This document shows, piece by piece, positions 20,679-32,845 of a stretch of 64,000 nt of DNA; within the stretch, counting starts at the first letter, position 1; each line of letters begins with the position of its first letter. This stretch comes from Inonotus obliquus (taxonomy: Eukaryota > Basidiomycota > Agaricomycetes > Hymenochaetales > Hymenochaetaceae). The stretch spans positions 2,356,001-2,420,000 of the forward strand of contig JAJHTX010000006.1 of NCBI GenBank assembly GCA_032164295.1, written 5' to 3'. The position numbers and the translations under genes were made by a program. The notes below the pieces were generated by a model, which worked only from the letters and a program-made list of their open reading frames with translations, was not told the origin of the DNA and did no database searches.

Positions 20679-23279
20679 TCATGGTTGACGCAATCCCAGC
20701 CTTTTCCTGATCAAGAGCGTCAGATTGATTTTTTCGGTGATGAAGAGAGGACTCACTGTGGAAATCTGGGCATGTCTGTTATCTTTATTGGATCATCGTC
20801 AACCGGAGGGGGTGGCGGTGCGGATGCCTGCGACAGGTCCTTCTGGTGCTTCCTCCCCTTCGTCTTGAAAGAAGAGATCGTAGTATTGCTCGATCTATTC
20901 ATGCAAATTCTGAAAGCGGCGGTGGTGACATCATATAGATTATTGAAGACACCCTCTACGATGTTCGGTAGCGTCGCTTCCATTTCGGTGTAGCTCCCGA
21001 CAAGAGCGGTCCCCACTTGTTTGAGCACACTTCGCAGCTCAAGGAATGAGCTCGAAAACCACTCGGTGTTCTCCTCATATGCACCACTGTCTCGGAGGAA
21101 ATTGATGCGAAACTTCAACGAATCAGAACTTGGAAAGATCCTTGGCATCCAAACCATTCGGGCTTCTTCCTGAGCTCGAGATTCCTCGGCGCTGTCGTCG
21201 TGATTGAAAAACAGTATGTAATTCGATATCCACCACAGCGATTCGATATCATGGCCCTCGTTCTGCACAAATTGAAGTCGAGGTGCAGGCTGGTCACAGT
21301 AGGTGCTATCCTCGAACAACTTCATTCGCTTGGAAACATCCGATGAAGCTTTGTACGGCAAAAATTGGTAAGCATTCATTGATACTTCCACCGCCATGAA
21401 ATCTGGAGTACCCTAGACAGAGCAAGCAACTCAGAAAAGTCATCTAGCATCAAATAACGAACGTACCGTTCGCATCTGATGCGATCCGTCCTTAGTCACC
21501 TTCCTGGCGTATTCCAGGTCTCCGATTAGCCCGCGCCCGCTAAAGAAGTATATATTACCAGCACTGATATCGCGATGGATCCATCCGGATTTATGTATAT
21601 ACGTGAGAGCTACGCAAAGAATCAGATGAGCTCGGAACAACTGAAAGTAAGAACGAAATACCAGTTGCGGAATCTCTCAGGACAAGGAATACGTCATAGA
21701 GGTTCGTCAAAGTCCAGATCGGCTGCGCAACCTCTTCAAAGATAACTCGATAATGTCTTCTATGACGCGGCGAACGCTTCTGATCTTCGGGCACGACACG
21801 ACTTCCCAGATGAGCATTCATCTTTTCAAGCACTTCTCGATCCGTCGATTTCATCGGAGCAACGGCCTTGCTAGAGTCCTTATTGCCGAAATTTTGTGCT
21901 TCAAGTCTAAAAGACTTCGCAAAGGAAACATCCTTCCCACGCATCATAACGTCCTTTGTATGGTCCTCTCGACCATCGATGGTCACTACCCAGTTGTCGA
22001 CAGGTGTCAGGAGGTACCTAGCAATATCCTTCGCCGTATCTGCATTGTACTTCTTCGCCACGTCCTTGAGAATCTGCTCGTGAATTTGGTGTTCCAGAAC
22101 TCGGTCATCTTCCACCCAGACGTCCTTTAGCACGTAGCTTTTGCCATCTTCCAAGCATTTCACTTTGAAGACTCTCGTCGCTCGCCCAATGATCGCATCG
22201 GCCCCGAAATCCGATAGCACCTCCTCAACTTTATACGACTTTTCCTTCACTTTAATCACGTAAACTCGTTTCTCTGCATTTGGGTCCTCGACAGTTATCG
22301 TGGGATCCCAGCCAAGCTCAATCTTCGTCGCAAACGCCAGCGACAGGAAAACATGGATAAGCTTATCGGGATCCTTCACTGTTTATTAGATACACCCATG
22401 ACCAACCAACAGGCTACGTACCGTAATAAAATTGAATGGCTCGCTGACAGCCATAATCGCCCGGGAGCAGAACCACAACCGCGCCTCAGTGTTCTCTATG
22501 GTGATTCCAAACGTGAACCGCCTGCAAGCATCTAATGTCATCGAATGTTGCATACTAAATGCAACCTTCGTCACATTCTGTAGGAGTAAATCAGCGTCTC
22601 ATTCTAGCTCGCGAATCTGGCTTACATCATCCTGCTGTGCTCCGTTGTTGTGCTTTTTGAACTCGCTCGTAAGCGCGATATCGTACCAGCGGTATACCTT
22701 CTTCTTCGCGTCTTTATTAGAGTCTTCTACCTCTTTTAGGATGAAGCAGCCATCTGGTCGCGTTAGGCTTCCCCGCTCTGACTCCGGTGCTTTATTGGGC
22801 AATACTCTAAAGGCAAATGTCTGGTTTAGACCGCTCGTCGATTCCACGGCACGTTCGACGACCTTGTGGAATATGTCCTCAAGAGGCTGGAAGGTCACGT
22901 TTTCACCTTTTGCAGACTTTGCGGGATCGTCCGGGAACTCGGACCATCTTCCATCCACGATGATCCCGCCCTGCTCCAAAGATGTCTTTATCGAATCAAC
23001 TTCTATCCCAGCCTTCAGGGGAGGGAGGAAGGTTCTCAGAAATTGGTCCAATTCTACCTCTGGGATAGCGTGTTCCAGGTCGCACAGCAACAACATGCGC
23101 TTCTTAGCGAGGTTGCCATCCCAAAAACTGGCTGAGTGGGCGGTCCGAGCCTTGGCTGGCGTCTCCTTAGTACTCCGCTGTTGTTCAGGTGGCAGAACGG
23201 TATTCTCCGGGGTCTTGTCACGTTTGGGGACATCAACGTTGTCTTCTGGATGCGGTCGCTTTTTCGACTGGTCGGGCAT
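20679..23279 (-). CDS. Full-length FunK1-type fungal protein kinase
   Basis: This is the only complete family member here. Six exons (23279-22626, 22577-22422, 22373-21662, 21609-21467, 21412-20757, 20706-20679) join in phase into about 782 residues. The first 270 residues carry the FunK1 N-terminal region (CRRFTFGITIENTEARLWFC, SEPFNFIT). The kinase part has a lysine in YVLKDVW (353), IHRDIS (HRD 519-521), GN at 525-526, GDLEYA in place of DFG (Asp538) and GTPDF at 556. The helical C-lobe with HDIESLWWISNYILFF and a tail QKRLGLRQP follow. An apparent in-frame TGA after IRELE is removed by a 48-nt intron (donor GTAAGC, acceptor CTACAG). FunK1 kinases are expanded in mushroom-forming fungi and have no settled substrate. 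As the uncut relative of the four short copies, this gene is the likely parent form. Confidence 0.85.
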
Positions 23280-23340
23280 GATGAAAGGCAGTTATGGTAA
23301 GCAGTTAAGAATCGGGGTAGTTAAGAAGCGGGGTAGGCAC

Positions 23341-23393
23341 GAACAGTCACGACGCGCCTTTTATCCGTCACAGGTTGCAACCTGCACGTGACG
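23341..23393 (-). promoter_or_regulatory. GTCAC block upstream of the full-length FunK1 gene
   Basis: The sequence AACAGTCACGACG is shared with the short copies and is followed by CCGTCACAGG and the palindrome-like GTTGCAAC, then CACGTGACG. It lies 62-114 bp from the start codon, closer than the distal blocks of the short units. Confidence 0.4.
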
Positions 23394-24462
23394 TTTTGAT
23401 GGAACTGGTTCATGTTGCCACTTATTTCAATTCAATCTCATATCCTATGCTTCCGCACGATGCTGCTTGCTATGGGCCCCTTAAATCTATTGTGTTATAC
23501 TACAAAAGGTAGAGGAGCTGAGCGCTGTATGCCTTGGCTGTTGACGTTCATTGGATAGTTCTGACTCGGAGTCATGAATAGTTGGATCTCTCCCCTAGAA
23601 CGCCCTGGTAAAACAAAACACTCCGATGGAACAAGTGTTGAGTTATTGTCTGTTATCGATTATTGATCGCAATTGTCTTGTTCTGAGAAGATTAGTTGCC
23701 TCATGGCGCTCCCCTTTGACGAGTAGTTGGACAGGTTGGGCCGGCTCAGCTTCCTTGATCTGTAAATATCTCGTCCATCTCTTGTGTACTATACAATCCA
23801 CGGTGATTTCGGGTGGAACCTTGTGCTAGTACTGATCTGAACTGCTTTTAAGTGGCATCTGGTTGATGATATCTACAAGCTATAGTCCCCTTTCGGTGAT
23901 GACTTATTGTGCACACGAGTTGACTCATGTTCGGTGTGAAATTTATGGCCCTCATACAGAATAGTATCTCCTCCTTGAGAAAGCAACGTGTCTGTATGAT
24001 GACATATTATCAATAATATCCACATACATATCCGTACAGCTCTAGTAGACGCCCATGCGGGTCACAGAAGTAGAGTTCACGAGGTGGCTCCGCCGGACTG
24101 GGATCATTAGCTTGGCTTTAGGAGTCTCATCCGTCCGTGGTCGCAATCTGATTTTCCATAGAGAGTTGAACCCTAGATGGAGACACTCATTTGGTGAAAC
24201 AATAGTGAGAGTTTTCCTAGTCGACCCCTCACACATGACAACCCCTTCTGTTCCAACAGTTAGACGCCCCCCTTGCCAGAGGGTTGGCTGCTTTCGTTAT
24301 AGTTTTGTTAATCTAGTTCACGAGTTCCCGCTTCGAGGGTGAAGCCTGCTTCGGTTCCGTTCAGGTTGTATCTTTACCTCGTCGTCCTTCCTTCGACTTG
24401 GCATTGATACGTGAGTCAGGACAAATTTCTTGATTGAATGGTTTTATGAGTAGGCTGGAAAC
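23394..24462. other. No recognisable gene
   Basis: Upstream flank of the full-length FunK1 gene and 3' flank of the sixth, decayed copy. Small frames exist (23626-23829, 24055-24342) with no recognisable family or splice chain. Confidence 0.4.
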
Positions 24463-25475
24463 TTAGTCCAAATCTAGGCGGCGTCTATCATAACTTACCC
24501 ACTGTCCTTGAGGAAGGTCTAGTGTGTATGCGGGTGGGGGAGGTTCATGGCAGATAGCGTCGTATCTTCCATTCATATCGAGTGCACCCCTTAGTTGAGC
24601 GCACGAGCTGCGGAACCACGACATTCTGTTCTGATTATCAGCACTGTATTGAGGAAACAGATACGATGAATAAATAAAGAAATACTCTGCACCCGTTTCA
24701 TTCGCAATACCCCTAGGACATGGTTTTAACACATGTTGTCGCGGTTGAGAAAGAGCGTGTAGTTTGAGATCGACCCCATGACTCAATAAAATCATGGCCT
24801 GCGTTCTGTGCGAATGGATTACCAGTAATCGTTTCGCCTTCATCCTGAAGTATGCTATCCCTAAGAAGCTTCACTCGCTTTACACTCTCAGGGCAAGAAC
24901 TTTTTGCCGTAGAATAGGTAGCTTCCAATAATATTGTATTCGGAAATAACCTATAGGGGAGATTGAGAGAAGACGATCATCCAGTAGATGAAAGACATAC
25001 CGTTCACATTTCGTACGACCCGTCTATCGTGACTTTCTTAGCGCAATCCAGACCGCAAACAAGGGCAGCAAAGTGATGTGTCGTGAGAGATATTTTTCGA
25101 CGAATCCAGCTGGACCCATGCACAGACTTAAGAACTAGTACATCATTGTTACACGTGTTTGCACTGAAAGAAAGTAGACAGGAATACCAACGGCAGAACC
25201 CCTTGGAACGAGGAATTTACACTGTACCACAGAAGGCATTAACGTCGTTTCTCTAATCAAGCAAACTAACCAACTTCTCTGACATTTTGCTTCTTCAGGA
25301 GGAGACTATCAGACATGTAAACAATTGGTCGTGTCCTTCTCGTTCTGTTGAATCAAAAACTTTAGCATGCTATTCGTGTTGAAACAACGGAGTAAGACTC
25401 TCCATGGTTTCAGGGCGTCCCTTTCCATCACTGTTATTTGTTAGTTGCTATTGGTTGGGTTGGAAAGGCGATCAT
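24463..25475 (-). pseudogene. Decayed sixth FunK1-family copy
   Basis: On the minus strand the segment from 24928 reads MEATYSTAKSS, then SVKRVKLLRD, FAQNAGHDFIESWG. This aligns with the C-lobe entry of the live copies (MAVEVSANSYKF, KKMKLLRG, FVQNEAHDIESLWW). A frame shift inside HD-IESLWW moves the continuation (NYTLFLN-like) to another frame. Further upstream (25000-25140) a degraded catalytic segment reads GSSWIRRKIS in place of ESGWIHRDIS. The intron donor after the activation segment (near 25003) is still recognisable. The copy has no intact catalytic motif and several breaks, so it is a pseudogene and marks the old right edge of the array. Confidence 0.6.
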
Positions 25476-25497
25476 CAGAGGAAAGAAAGAAGTGTTG

Positions 25498-25560
25498 TCA
25501 CACCGAGCAGAAATGTCACGTCTCGTGGCTACGTAGTCACAGTCACTCACGACGGTAACT
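25498..25560 (-). promoter_or_regulatory. GTCAC cluster upstream of the decayed copy
   Basis: The cluster contains TTGTCACACC, AATGTCACG, TAGTCACAGTCACTCACG and a final GGTAACT. The middle part matches the proximal block of the live copies. It is presumably a remnant of the same promoter. Confidence 0.35.
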
Positions 25561-26834
25561 TGGTCTGAACAGTTCACGGTGGTACAGTGGTCTGATCTGA
25601 TCTGTCACTCTCCCTCTCCTCGACGCGAATTATTATTAACTCGCCCGCTCAGTAATTGATTCGAATACCAGATGAGGAATTACACTTACGGACAAGTCAA
25701 CGATTCATCCTTCTCGGCTCTCAGTTTCTGACTGTTGCGGTCGAAACTCTGATGAGCTTTAGTTGGTTAGCAGCTCTATCTAGAAGGTTTTTTGGGAGAC
25801 ACTGCATACCTGTCACGGTTGCTCTCGAAACGAAGATACGGTAGAAAGAGACGTGGCTCATGTATCTCGGGACCGCCAGCAGTGTCGTGAACGCCTCCGT
25901 GCCAACAAACACGTATGCGCATCTTGGTGCTCATGTGAGGTATGTAGTTCTATTGATATCGACGACGATTGTTAGTGAACCAACAATTTCTTGCTTAGCC
26001 TAAGCTTGGCATCTACCATAATAGGTTCCGGTGAACATCTTGTTCACCCTGAGACCCAAGCTAGCCAAAGATGCTCTTGTTGCGGAAGCATAATTGCTTG
26101 CTTCGTGTGCTAAAGTTTGTTCAGCTGGGCCGACGGTGCACAGGGCTGACCTTGCGTTACTCAAGCCCCGGTGGTCTCGGGTGGTTCCTCCTACTGCCTG
26201 GGGACTAGTGGTTCCTTTCGAAGGCGGCGTCTGAGGAGAATCAGTTCAGTGGAAGCTGAGTCATCTCTTCTCAGTGATAAAACGTTATCGTATGAATGGC
26301 TCTCATCAGCCGTGAGAGATCCATATGGACACTATCACAGCATCTATTTTTTTGCCAGGACGAGCCATCACCCGGCTAGTTTGCTTCTTTATTTTTTATT
26401 TTCTAGTTTTTGTGAAAGACGATTTCATCAAAAAACAATGTGAATCGTTGCAAAATCCTACACGTGTGACGATGAATTTGAGATAGCGAGCAAAGGATGC
26501 AAAATTTGAATAAAATTGTCGTTGTTTGATCTTGGTGATCTGTGCCAGCGCGCCGAACGCGGTGATGTCGCGGCGCATATATTTACATCCCCGGATCGTC
26601 TTCTCGACTAGCTAAGCTTAAGCTGTGCCTCTCACGTCGCTCTCGCCTTCCCTCTCACCTCCGTGTTCGACGTTGTACGCGTTCCGCAAAGCGAGTTGAG
26701 CCACTGGACGCAACTCAGGCGGTGATACCCGACGGCGACTCGGCGACCGGTCACCGTTGAATCGCCTAAAGAATTTCCCTCGCAGGTTCATAAAGAACGC
26801 CCGCATTCGACAAAGTCTTCAACCCTGACGATCC
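25561..26834. other. No recognisable gene; upstream of the 26.8-kb membrane-protein gene
   Basis: No conserved protein is visible. The frame at 26171-26443 has no family resemblance. The segment around 26390-26540 is AT-rich. The final 250 bp should hold the promoter of the next gene. Confidence 0.4.
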
Positions 26835-29362
26835 ATGCCTTCACGGCGTCGTCGTCGTTTCATGCTAAGGCTTGCCATTGCCGCCGTCGGTAGCACGCAA
26901 ATTGAGATGAGCTGGGCAGATCAGGTACGTTTAGCGTACTCGCCGATCGCGTTTGCCTCCGTTCTGATGGGAATATTACAGGCTGTTACCTGCAAAAGTG
27001 GTGCGAAATGGGTGCGTCTATCTCTGTTGCTCTAGAAGTCACATATCGAATATCACTGGCAATGAACTAGATGAACAACGAGAATGGTCATTCTCCGTGT
27101 ACCGTTGCCTTGTATCTTATGCTCCAGTGCTCTGAGGATCTGGTCATTTTGCCGCTGAATAGTTCCGTCAGGTCGTACGAAAACCCCTTACAGGGACAAC
27201 AGTGCACGTGGTATGTCCGCGCAACGACCAACACTCTCTAATATGCTGACATGAGTCGTCCCAGCAATACCGTGGTTTACAATCTCATGAGCGCATGCGC
27301 TGTTTGCCAAGATGGCTCTCCGACGGACTTCGATACGTGGTCCAGTGGCTGCAGCAACATCACTGACGGATATCCAAATAGCGCTATTGCGCAAAGCTAC
27401 AGCACGCCGCAATGGGCATATACAAACTTAACCAGTCGCAGAACCTTCAACCTGGCTGCGGTTGAGGAAGGTATGATGAGTACCGTCTTGTACTTACGTA
27501 ATGCAACCTGACAAAATTTATTCTAGTTGCTGGAGTAGACAAAGGGTGGTCTCCTGTGCAAATAGCGGTTCCTGTCATTGTCGGAATCGGCGTTGCCCTC
27601 ATAGTTGGTCTCATCTTCTTTTTCTATCGACGACATCTCAAGCAACGATACACCCCGATCGGAGGTACATACCCTTCTGCTCCTGCTCACATTTACCAAG
27701 ACTCTCGAATATACTCCCAACGAAGTCTTCCTCAGTCCCGACCAGGGCACCAACAAGTGGCATCCTCGTCTTCCCTTGCACTCAACTCTCTATACGGACG
27801 AAACTCTCCCGTGCCGACAAGAAAGAAGAGCAGGGCAGCGGTTGCGTGGGAGAATGCACGAATGAATGCTCCGAGGAAACTCGGCGGTCTACTGCCTGAC
27901 CGACGGAAAGTACACGAGCGTACACGTGGCGCGGACTGGAGTATCGACGATCCTATTGGTGAATATGGTCACTCTAAGGCAGTATCCTCCTCTAGCTCAG
28001 GTAGTGGTGCGGGGATGCACTCCAAGGAAGCATCAGGAGATAATCATAATCAGCTACGGACAGGGGTGACCGGCCACGGGTCACGTCCGTCTAATCATAG
28101 CCGCTCTGAGTCTCGACTCGGCTTGCTCTCCGATGATTCACCGGAACGATTAAACCCTATCCAAGATTCTCCTGATTTGATTAGGGAGCAACCCACAAGC
28201 AGCTTCGTGCAGGGACTCGTCAATGGCCTTAGTCGAATAGGAAGGCGACAACGGCCCGTACCCGTCCAGTCGAGACCGCCGAGGAGAGGATTTAAGGTTG
28301 ATGACGTGGATAGTGCGAGTAGCCCAACTGTCCTTCAGAATGTGCGAGAAAGTCGATACGAGTCGTTGATGCACCCTGGGGCTGGTGTGAATGGAGATAT
28401 TGAAGCTGACCCTGGAACTGATTCCCATACGATGCCTTCGGGTGCTCGGACGAGTTTGAATGCTGTTGCCACCAACGGAGCACCGTCCAGCCAAAATCCT
28501 AGTCAGAGTGGAAGCAGCGGCAGTGGTGGAAGCAGGCCATGTAGTGATGTTGTTCCCGACATTAATCTCAATGACAGCAGCAATGGGAACGGAAGCGGAG
28601 AAGTTAAAGAGGACGAGAGAAGGGGAGCTGGTGTTGTGTTGATTTCAAGAAGCCCGGGACAAGACTTCAACTCAATGGCGGCCAGTAGTCCCGTCAACAC
28701 GGAGGAAACATCTGGTTTCGGCTCGTTTGCTGCTACCACCGAGGTAAGTCTTACTTTATCAAACGATGTGGATTTGCTTGCTAACATCGATGCAGAACGA
28801 TAGTTGGCCGGCTGCTCTTACAGATATATCATCCGTCGTCGGACAGACACACCATCATGCCCCGATCCCCATTGCACCTCCACCCACAGTCCAGACACTG
28901 TCTACCTCATATTCTCCCTCTCATTCTCCTTCAGGAACACCACGTCCTCCTTCCCGGATCCTCATTCCACCCGGGAACAGCATCTCACAATTACTTGTCC
29001 CACCTGCCATACGAGCCGCCGGCGGTTACACAACCAAGCCAACACCGCCGCAATCGCATCCTCCTTCTTCTTTCTCTCCTCAACAGGCACTCACTTCCGC
29101 AGGTACCCTCCCCCCAAATGCCCGCCTCTTCTCTGGTACCTTCACTGAGTCTATTGCCCACGAACCACAATCTGCAATCTCTGCTGGTGGTCTAACGAAC
29201 GAAGCTGGAGTAGCCCCTGCATCGGAGCACAGTTCGGAAGCATATACTGTACCGAATCCGTTTGTTTTTGACGAGAGGCGTGGAGGAAGTGTGGGTGCTG
29301 CGAATGCGTTGAGGATGGCGAGCCCTCCGAGATCAAGATCGAGGGCGGAAATTATTGAGTGA
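26835..29362 (+). CDS. Secreted-domain single-pass membrane protein with disordered tail
   Basis: Function unknown; the layout matches a type I membrane protein family I associate with Agaricomycetes. Six exons (26835-26924, 26982-27011, 27071-27210, 27265-27470, 27527-28743, 28796-29362) join in phase into about 749 residues. The N-terminus has a basic run then a hydrophobic segment (FMLRLAIAAVGS), a probable signal peptide. The outer domain has paired cysteines: SPCTVALYLMLQC, QQCTCNTVVYNLMSACAVCQ and WSSGCSNIT, with several NxT/S sites. One transmembrane helix follows (VIVGIGVALIVGLIFFF), stopped by RRHLKQR. The cytosolic part is over 500 residues, rich in Ser, Pro, Gly and Arg, and low in complexity. 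A small in-frame intron near 27664-27821 cannot be ruled out. The layout resembles a wall or surface sensor, but no ligand or partner is implied by the sequence. Confidence 0.7.
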
Positions 29363-30110
29363 CGTTTGTACACTGGTTATATTTGACGATGTCTGTGATT
29401 GCCAGATCTTGCGAATGTTTATCTTCCTCAGGACCCTTCCGTATCCTTTTTTAACCATTAACTTATCGCCTTTCAGACGTTAAGACCTAGGCTCAGTGCT
29501 TGATTCGTCATCTTCGCCTCTTGATTACCAGAAATTATCTTCTTTTACAGGCTTTCTCCACTATCCCTTACAGTTATCGTTCGTTTGCTTTGTCTTGCGT
29601 TGTATTCGCTGTCCGTTGCGCTGATTATGTTTGTATAAAAGAATAATGTGGCTAACTTTTTGTTTTCAAGATCTTGACCTGCCCGTTTCTTCGCGGCAAA
29701 GCTTCATCCTTCGCTTTACAGTTGTTTTCTTCTGCCATGTATTGCAGGATGCCAAGATGCGTTACATGGCCAATTGTCTGAGTTTCCTCTTTCGTATTTG
29801 CCGTTGCTCGTTGTGTCTGTTCTGAAAGAAAATCAGTGCTCGGCAACGGGCGGGCCACTCATTTTTGAAGTCCGACAGTCAAGCTTGGCAGTGTCGATCC
29901 CAAACCCACCTTTCTCTGAGCGCAATTCTCCATCTGTACTTTCTTTCTTTCCACCATGTTCGCATCCATCTTTCGTCACTTCTAGTCGCTCATTCACATC
30001 AACATACACGCGCTTTCAAAACTGAAGCTCGCGTCATTCTACTTTGAACATTCGTCCTTGGAAACTTCAGGTGCCACTCGTTAACTTCTACCAATCATAC
30101 CCACCGTTCT
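29363..30110. other. Intergenic, 3' and 5' flanks
   Basis: T-rich and C/T-rich sequence typical of a fungal 3' UTR followed by a pyrimidine-rich promoter. The pyrimidine tract before the ATG at 30111 is pronounced. No gene seen. Confidence 0.5.
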
Positions 30111-32143
30111 ATGGCTCCCGTTTCGCATGAAGACTCGGGTATCAAAACTACAACCACCTCAGATGTTGGCTCCGGCACGTTCACTCCACAGATTCTACTC
30201 GGTATCGTTCTTCCTCTGGTCGCAGTTGCATCTTTCATACCCGTTATCATGATCCGAAGTCATCTCCGAACAAAGCGCATTATCTCTCAAAGATCTAGAG
30301 CAAGACAGGCTATATATTCAGCTCGTGCACAAGCTACTCCAAGACTTCCTATGAATTCCATTTACATTGCGCGAGTGGACTATTATCTTCCGCCTAGCAA
30401 CACGGGAGCGTCGCTGTCTATCGCGGTGGCCGAGACCCCGTGTGTTGCTGAGGACAACGTCAGTCTCTCTGTCGGAGTCGACAAGGATAGCAATAAGTTA
30501 GACTGCAACTATCTTTCTGCGCCTTCTCAGGGACTGGGACTACTCCCTCAAGCACTTCCTAATGGCTCGTTACTGTCCTTGTCGTCGATGCTGGGAGAGT
30601 TTACTGTCTACGCTGATGCAATAGACTCAGAGCCAGAGAACATACACTTGATTGAAGCTAGACGGTCCTCCACATGTCTCTTAGACTCAGTATTCTCCTC
30701 TATGGATGTCAATGCTCTTTCTTCCACTGAATTCCTGGACTCTCCGTCGCTTGCTCCCCAACGGTACCCGAAGGTACTGACCTCTCTGTCGATGGGGGCG
30801 AGCTGCAGTGATGATACTGGAATCGAAGGGGTCAGTTATGCTGATGTCCGATCACTGAGCGGGAATATCAGCTCCCTGGTGTACGGTGGCCACCCCACGA
30901 TCCTTGAAGGAGTCAACGACAATTCTCGTTGCGAGGATATCGGTACCCTTTCTGTGATTTCAGAGGACGTCGTCGAAGAGATTAGTACCTCTCATCTTGT
31001 TCCGACGACAACTACAACTTCGTTCATTCTGGACTCAAGCTCGACTCTCGCCTCCTTCCTGGCCGTCCGACTCTCACTGTTCCCAGCGGTTCCCGCGTTT
31101 CCCATCTTCCCGATGCTCAGTTTAGCAGGCAGAAGTATCACCACCCGACGGTCCGAGTCCTCTCTTGGGACTATTTCCATTGCTGCGCCCGCATCCCTTA
31201 ATATCCTAGATATTCAACTCCACGGCGAGCTACCTCAGCAAAAGCAGAGACTGAATGGGCCATACCTCATAGATTGGCCAAGCTTCTCAAATCCGGGCGA
31301 ACTATGGGATGAGGAAGACGACCTCCTTTTCTCAGTCTGCATTCCTCAGAAACCGATCGGGCTGACCAAGCCCGTGCGACACACATGGACGGCAGGCATT
31401 AGGTATAGTCGATCGGACAAAGGAGAGCTCTGGGACGATGAAGACGATCGCCGTTTCTCTTTTGTTGGGCCATCAAGACCTCCTGATATATTGGTTTCGT
31501 CCTCGATGTTTAGCTTGGAAATGTCTAGCGACTGCGATCTGGGGGATTCTACACTGCAATCGAGCGAAGCCAACTCTCTGGCGGATCACGATTGCGAAGT
31601 CAGGGCGGCCATAGAAGAGGTTGCGGATCAGACTTTATGCTGCTCAGAAGGCAATTTGGATTTCAAGGATCTAGGATTTGCAGAATTGGACCTGGGCTTC
31701 GACTTCGAAGAGTGTTTCACATCCTTCAAGGAACCAAATATCAAATCCAGTCCTCGCAAGGTAAGCGATGGCCAGAAAATAGCCGGGAATGTCCGTTGAT
31801 TCCATGTACCTAGCAGGAGGGATTTATGTCCGATCCGGATATATGCTCACCGGTACGATCGTCATTACGTCGGTTCGCGTTCGAGGATCATTCCGTCGAG
31901 ACAAAGTCTATCTACCTTTCTGAGAGCTCCCGCTCCAGTCTCATGTCGCTCGCGAGCGTTTTGGACAGGACTATTCGCGTTGTGGATCCTGCTGCTCTGT
32001 ACGATTGCGACTACGAGTGCGAGGATCGTTCGAAGATGTTTGAGGTTGATGTCATGGAGGTAGAGAATGATTCGTCATACTCGTCGAGAATCGTTTCGGT
32101 CAACTATCCGCTCGTCCGACTCGGGGAGGAGTATTCGTTCTAG
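30111..32143 (+). CDS. Single-pass membrane protein with repeated GELWD-acidic motif
   Basis: I do not recognise this protein. Exon 1 (30111-31760) and exon 2 (31817-32143) are joined by a 56-nt intron (GTAAGC donor, AGCAG acceptor), giving about 658 residues. It starts with a short polar stretch (about 25 residues) and then one hydrophobic helix (ILLGIVLPLVAVASFIPVIM). A basic segment (RSHLRTKRI) suggests that the large remainder faces the cytosol. The remainder is Ser/Leu-rich and acidic. A motif appears twice, near residues 399 and 442: PGELWDEEDDLLFS and KGELWDDEDDRRFSF, each followed by a Pro-rich stretch. The end is again Ser/Asp-rich. The duplicated acidic aromatic motif could be a docking site, but this is speculation. 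Without the intron, exon 1 would end after 12 extra residues. Confidence 0.65.
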
Positions 32144-32845
32144 CGTTTCACTTTATCATTCTTCTTTGGTGACTGGAAATGCAACGTGTGCTACGCACAG
32201 TCGGAGAACGACAAACTCAAAACTTGACGCCACTGTCAATCGTGCTTCGGGCTTTGATTATATTTGTGCTTCAACTTCTTTCTATAATGCAACTTTCCCC
32301 GTTGTTGGATGGTAATATCACCCTTCTGATGTTGTTTGTTCATCATTGAGCAAACAATTTCCTTTCGTTTTCTCCAAGCAGCTATACTGTCATAACTCTA
32401 TACTCTATTCGTCGTAATGAATGGATAAGACATTAATTTATCCCGTCCCTCGTTCGACTGATCCATGCGCTGCGCTGAGGGCCGGGCGATTCGAAGCACG
32501 AGTGCGTAGCAGTTGCGTGATCCCCAACCGCAACCTGACGACCCTCGCCTGGTGGTGCCCTTCCTTTGATTGTCGACGCGAGGCATTACCCCGGGGTAAG
32601 TCATGTCTGCGTTGGCAGGCAACAGAACGGAGCAAGATAAAGGGGGGAAACGAACCACATGTTCATGTCGATGTCTTGAAAGTAAGGAGGGAATTAGACT
32701 GGAGCGGTTCTCCTTCCCCCTGCTCGGGAATCGCTCTTCGAGGATGATGCTGTCGCCGTCAGCTTAAGGTATGATTTTGCGTGAAGGCTGCCCGGACTGG
32801 CGGACCGCTCAATATCCTTGAGCACAGCTTTTGATTGATGTTTGT
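32144..32845. other. Convergent 3' flanks
   Basis: Space between the 3' ends of two convergent genes. Open frames on both strands around 32400-32660 have no recognisable family. The final 100 bp before the phosphatase stop lie in its 3' UTR. Confidence 0.45.

Noticed and set aside
22580..22625. In-frame TGA in the full-length FunK1 gene
   Set aside because: It lies inside a 48-nt segment with GTAAGC and CTACAG ends; removing it gives the expected family sequence.
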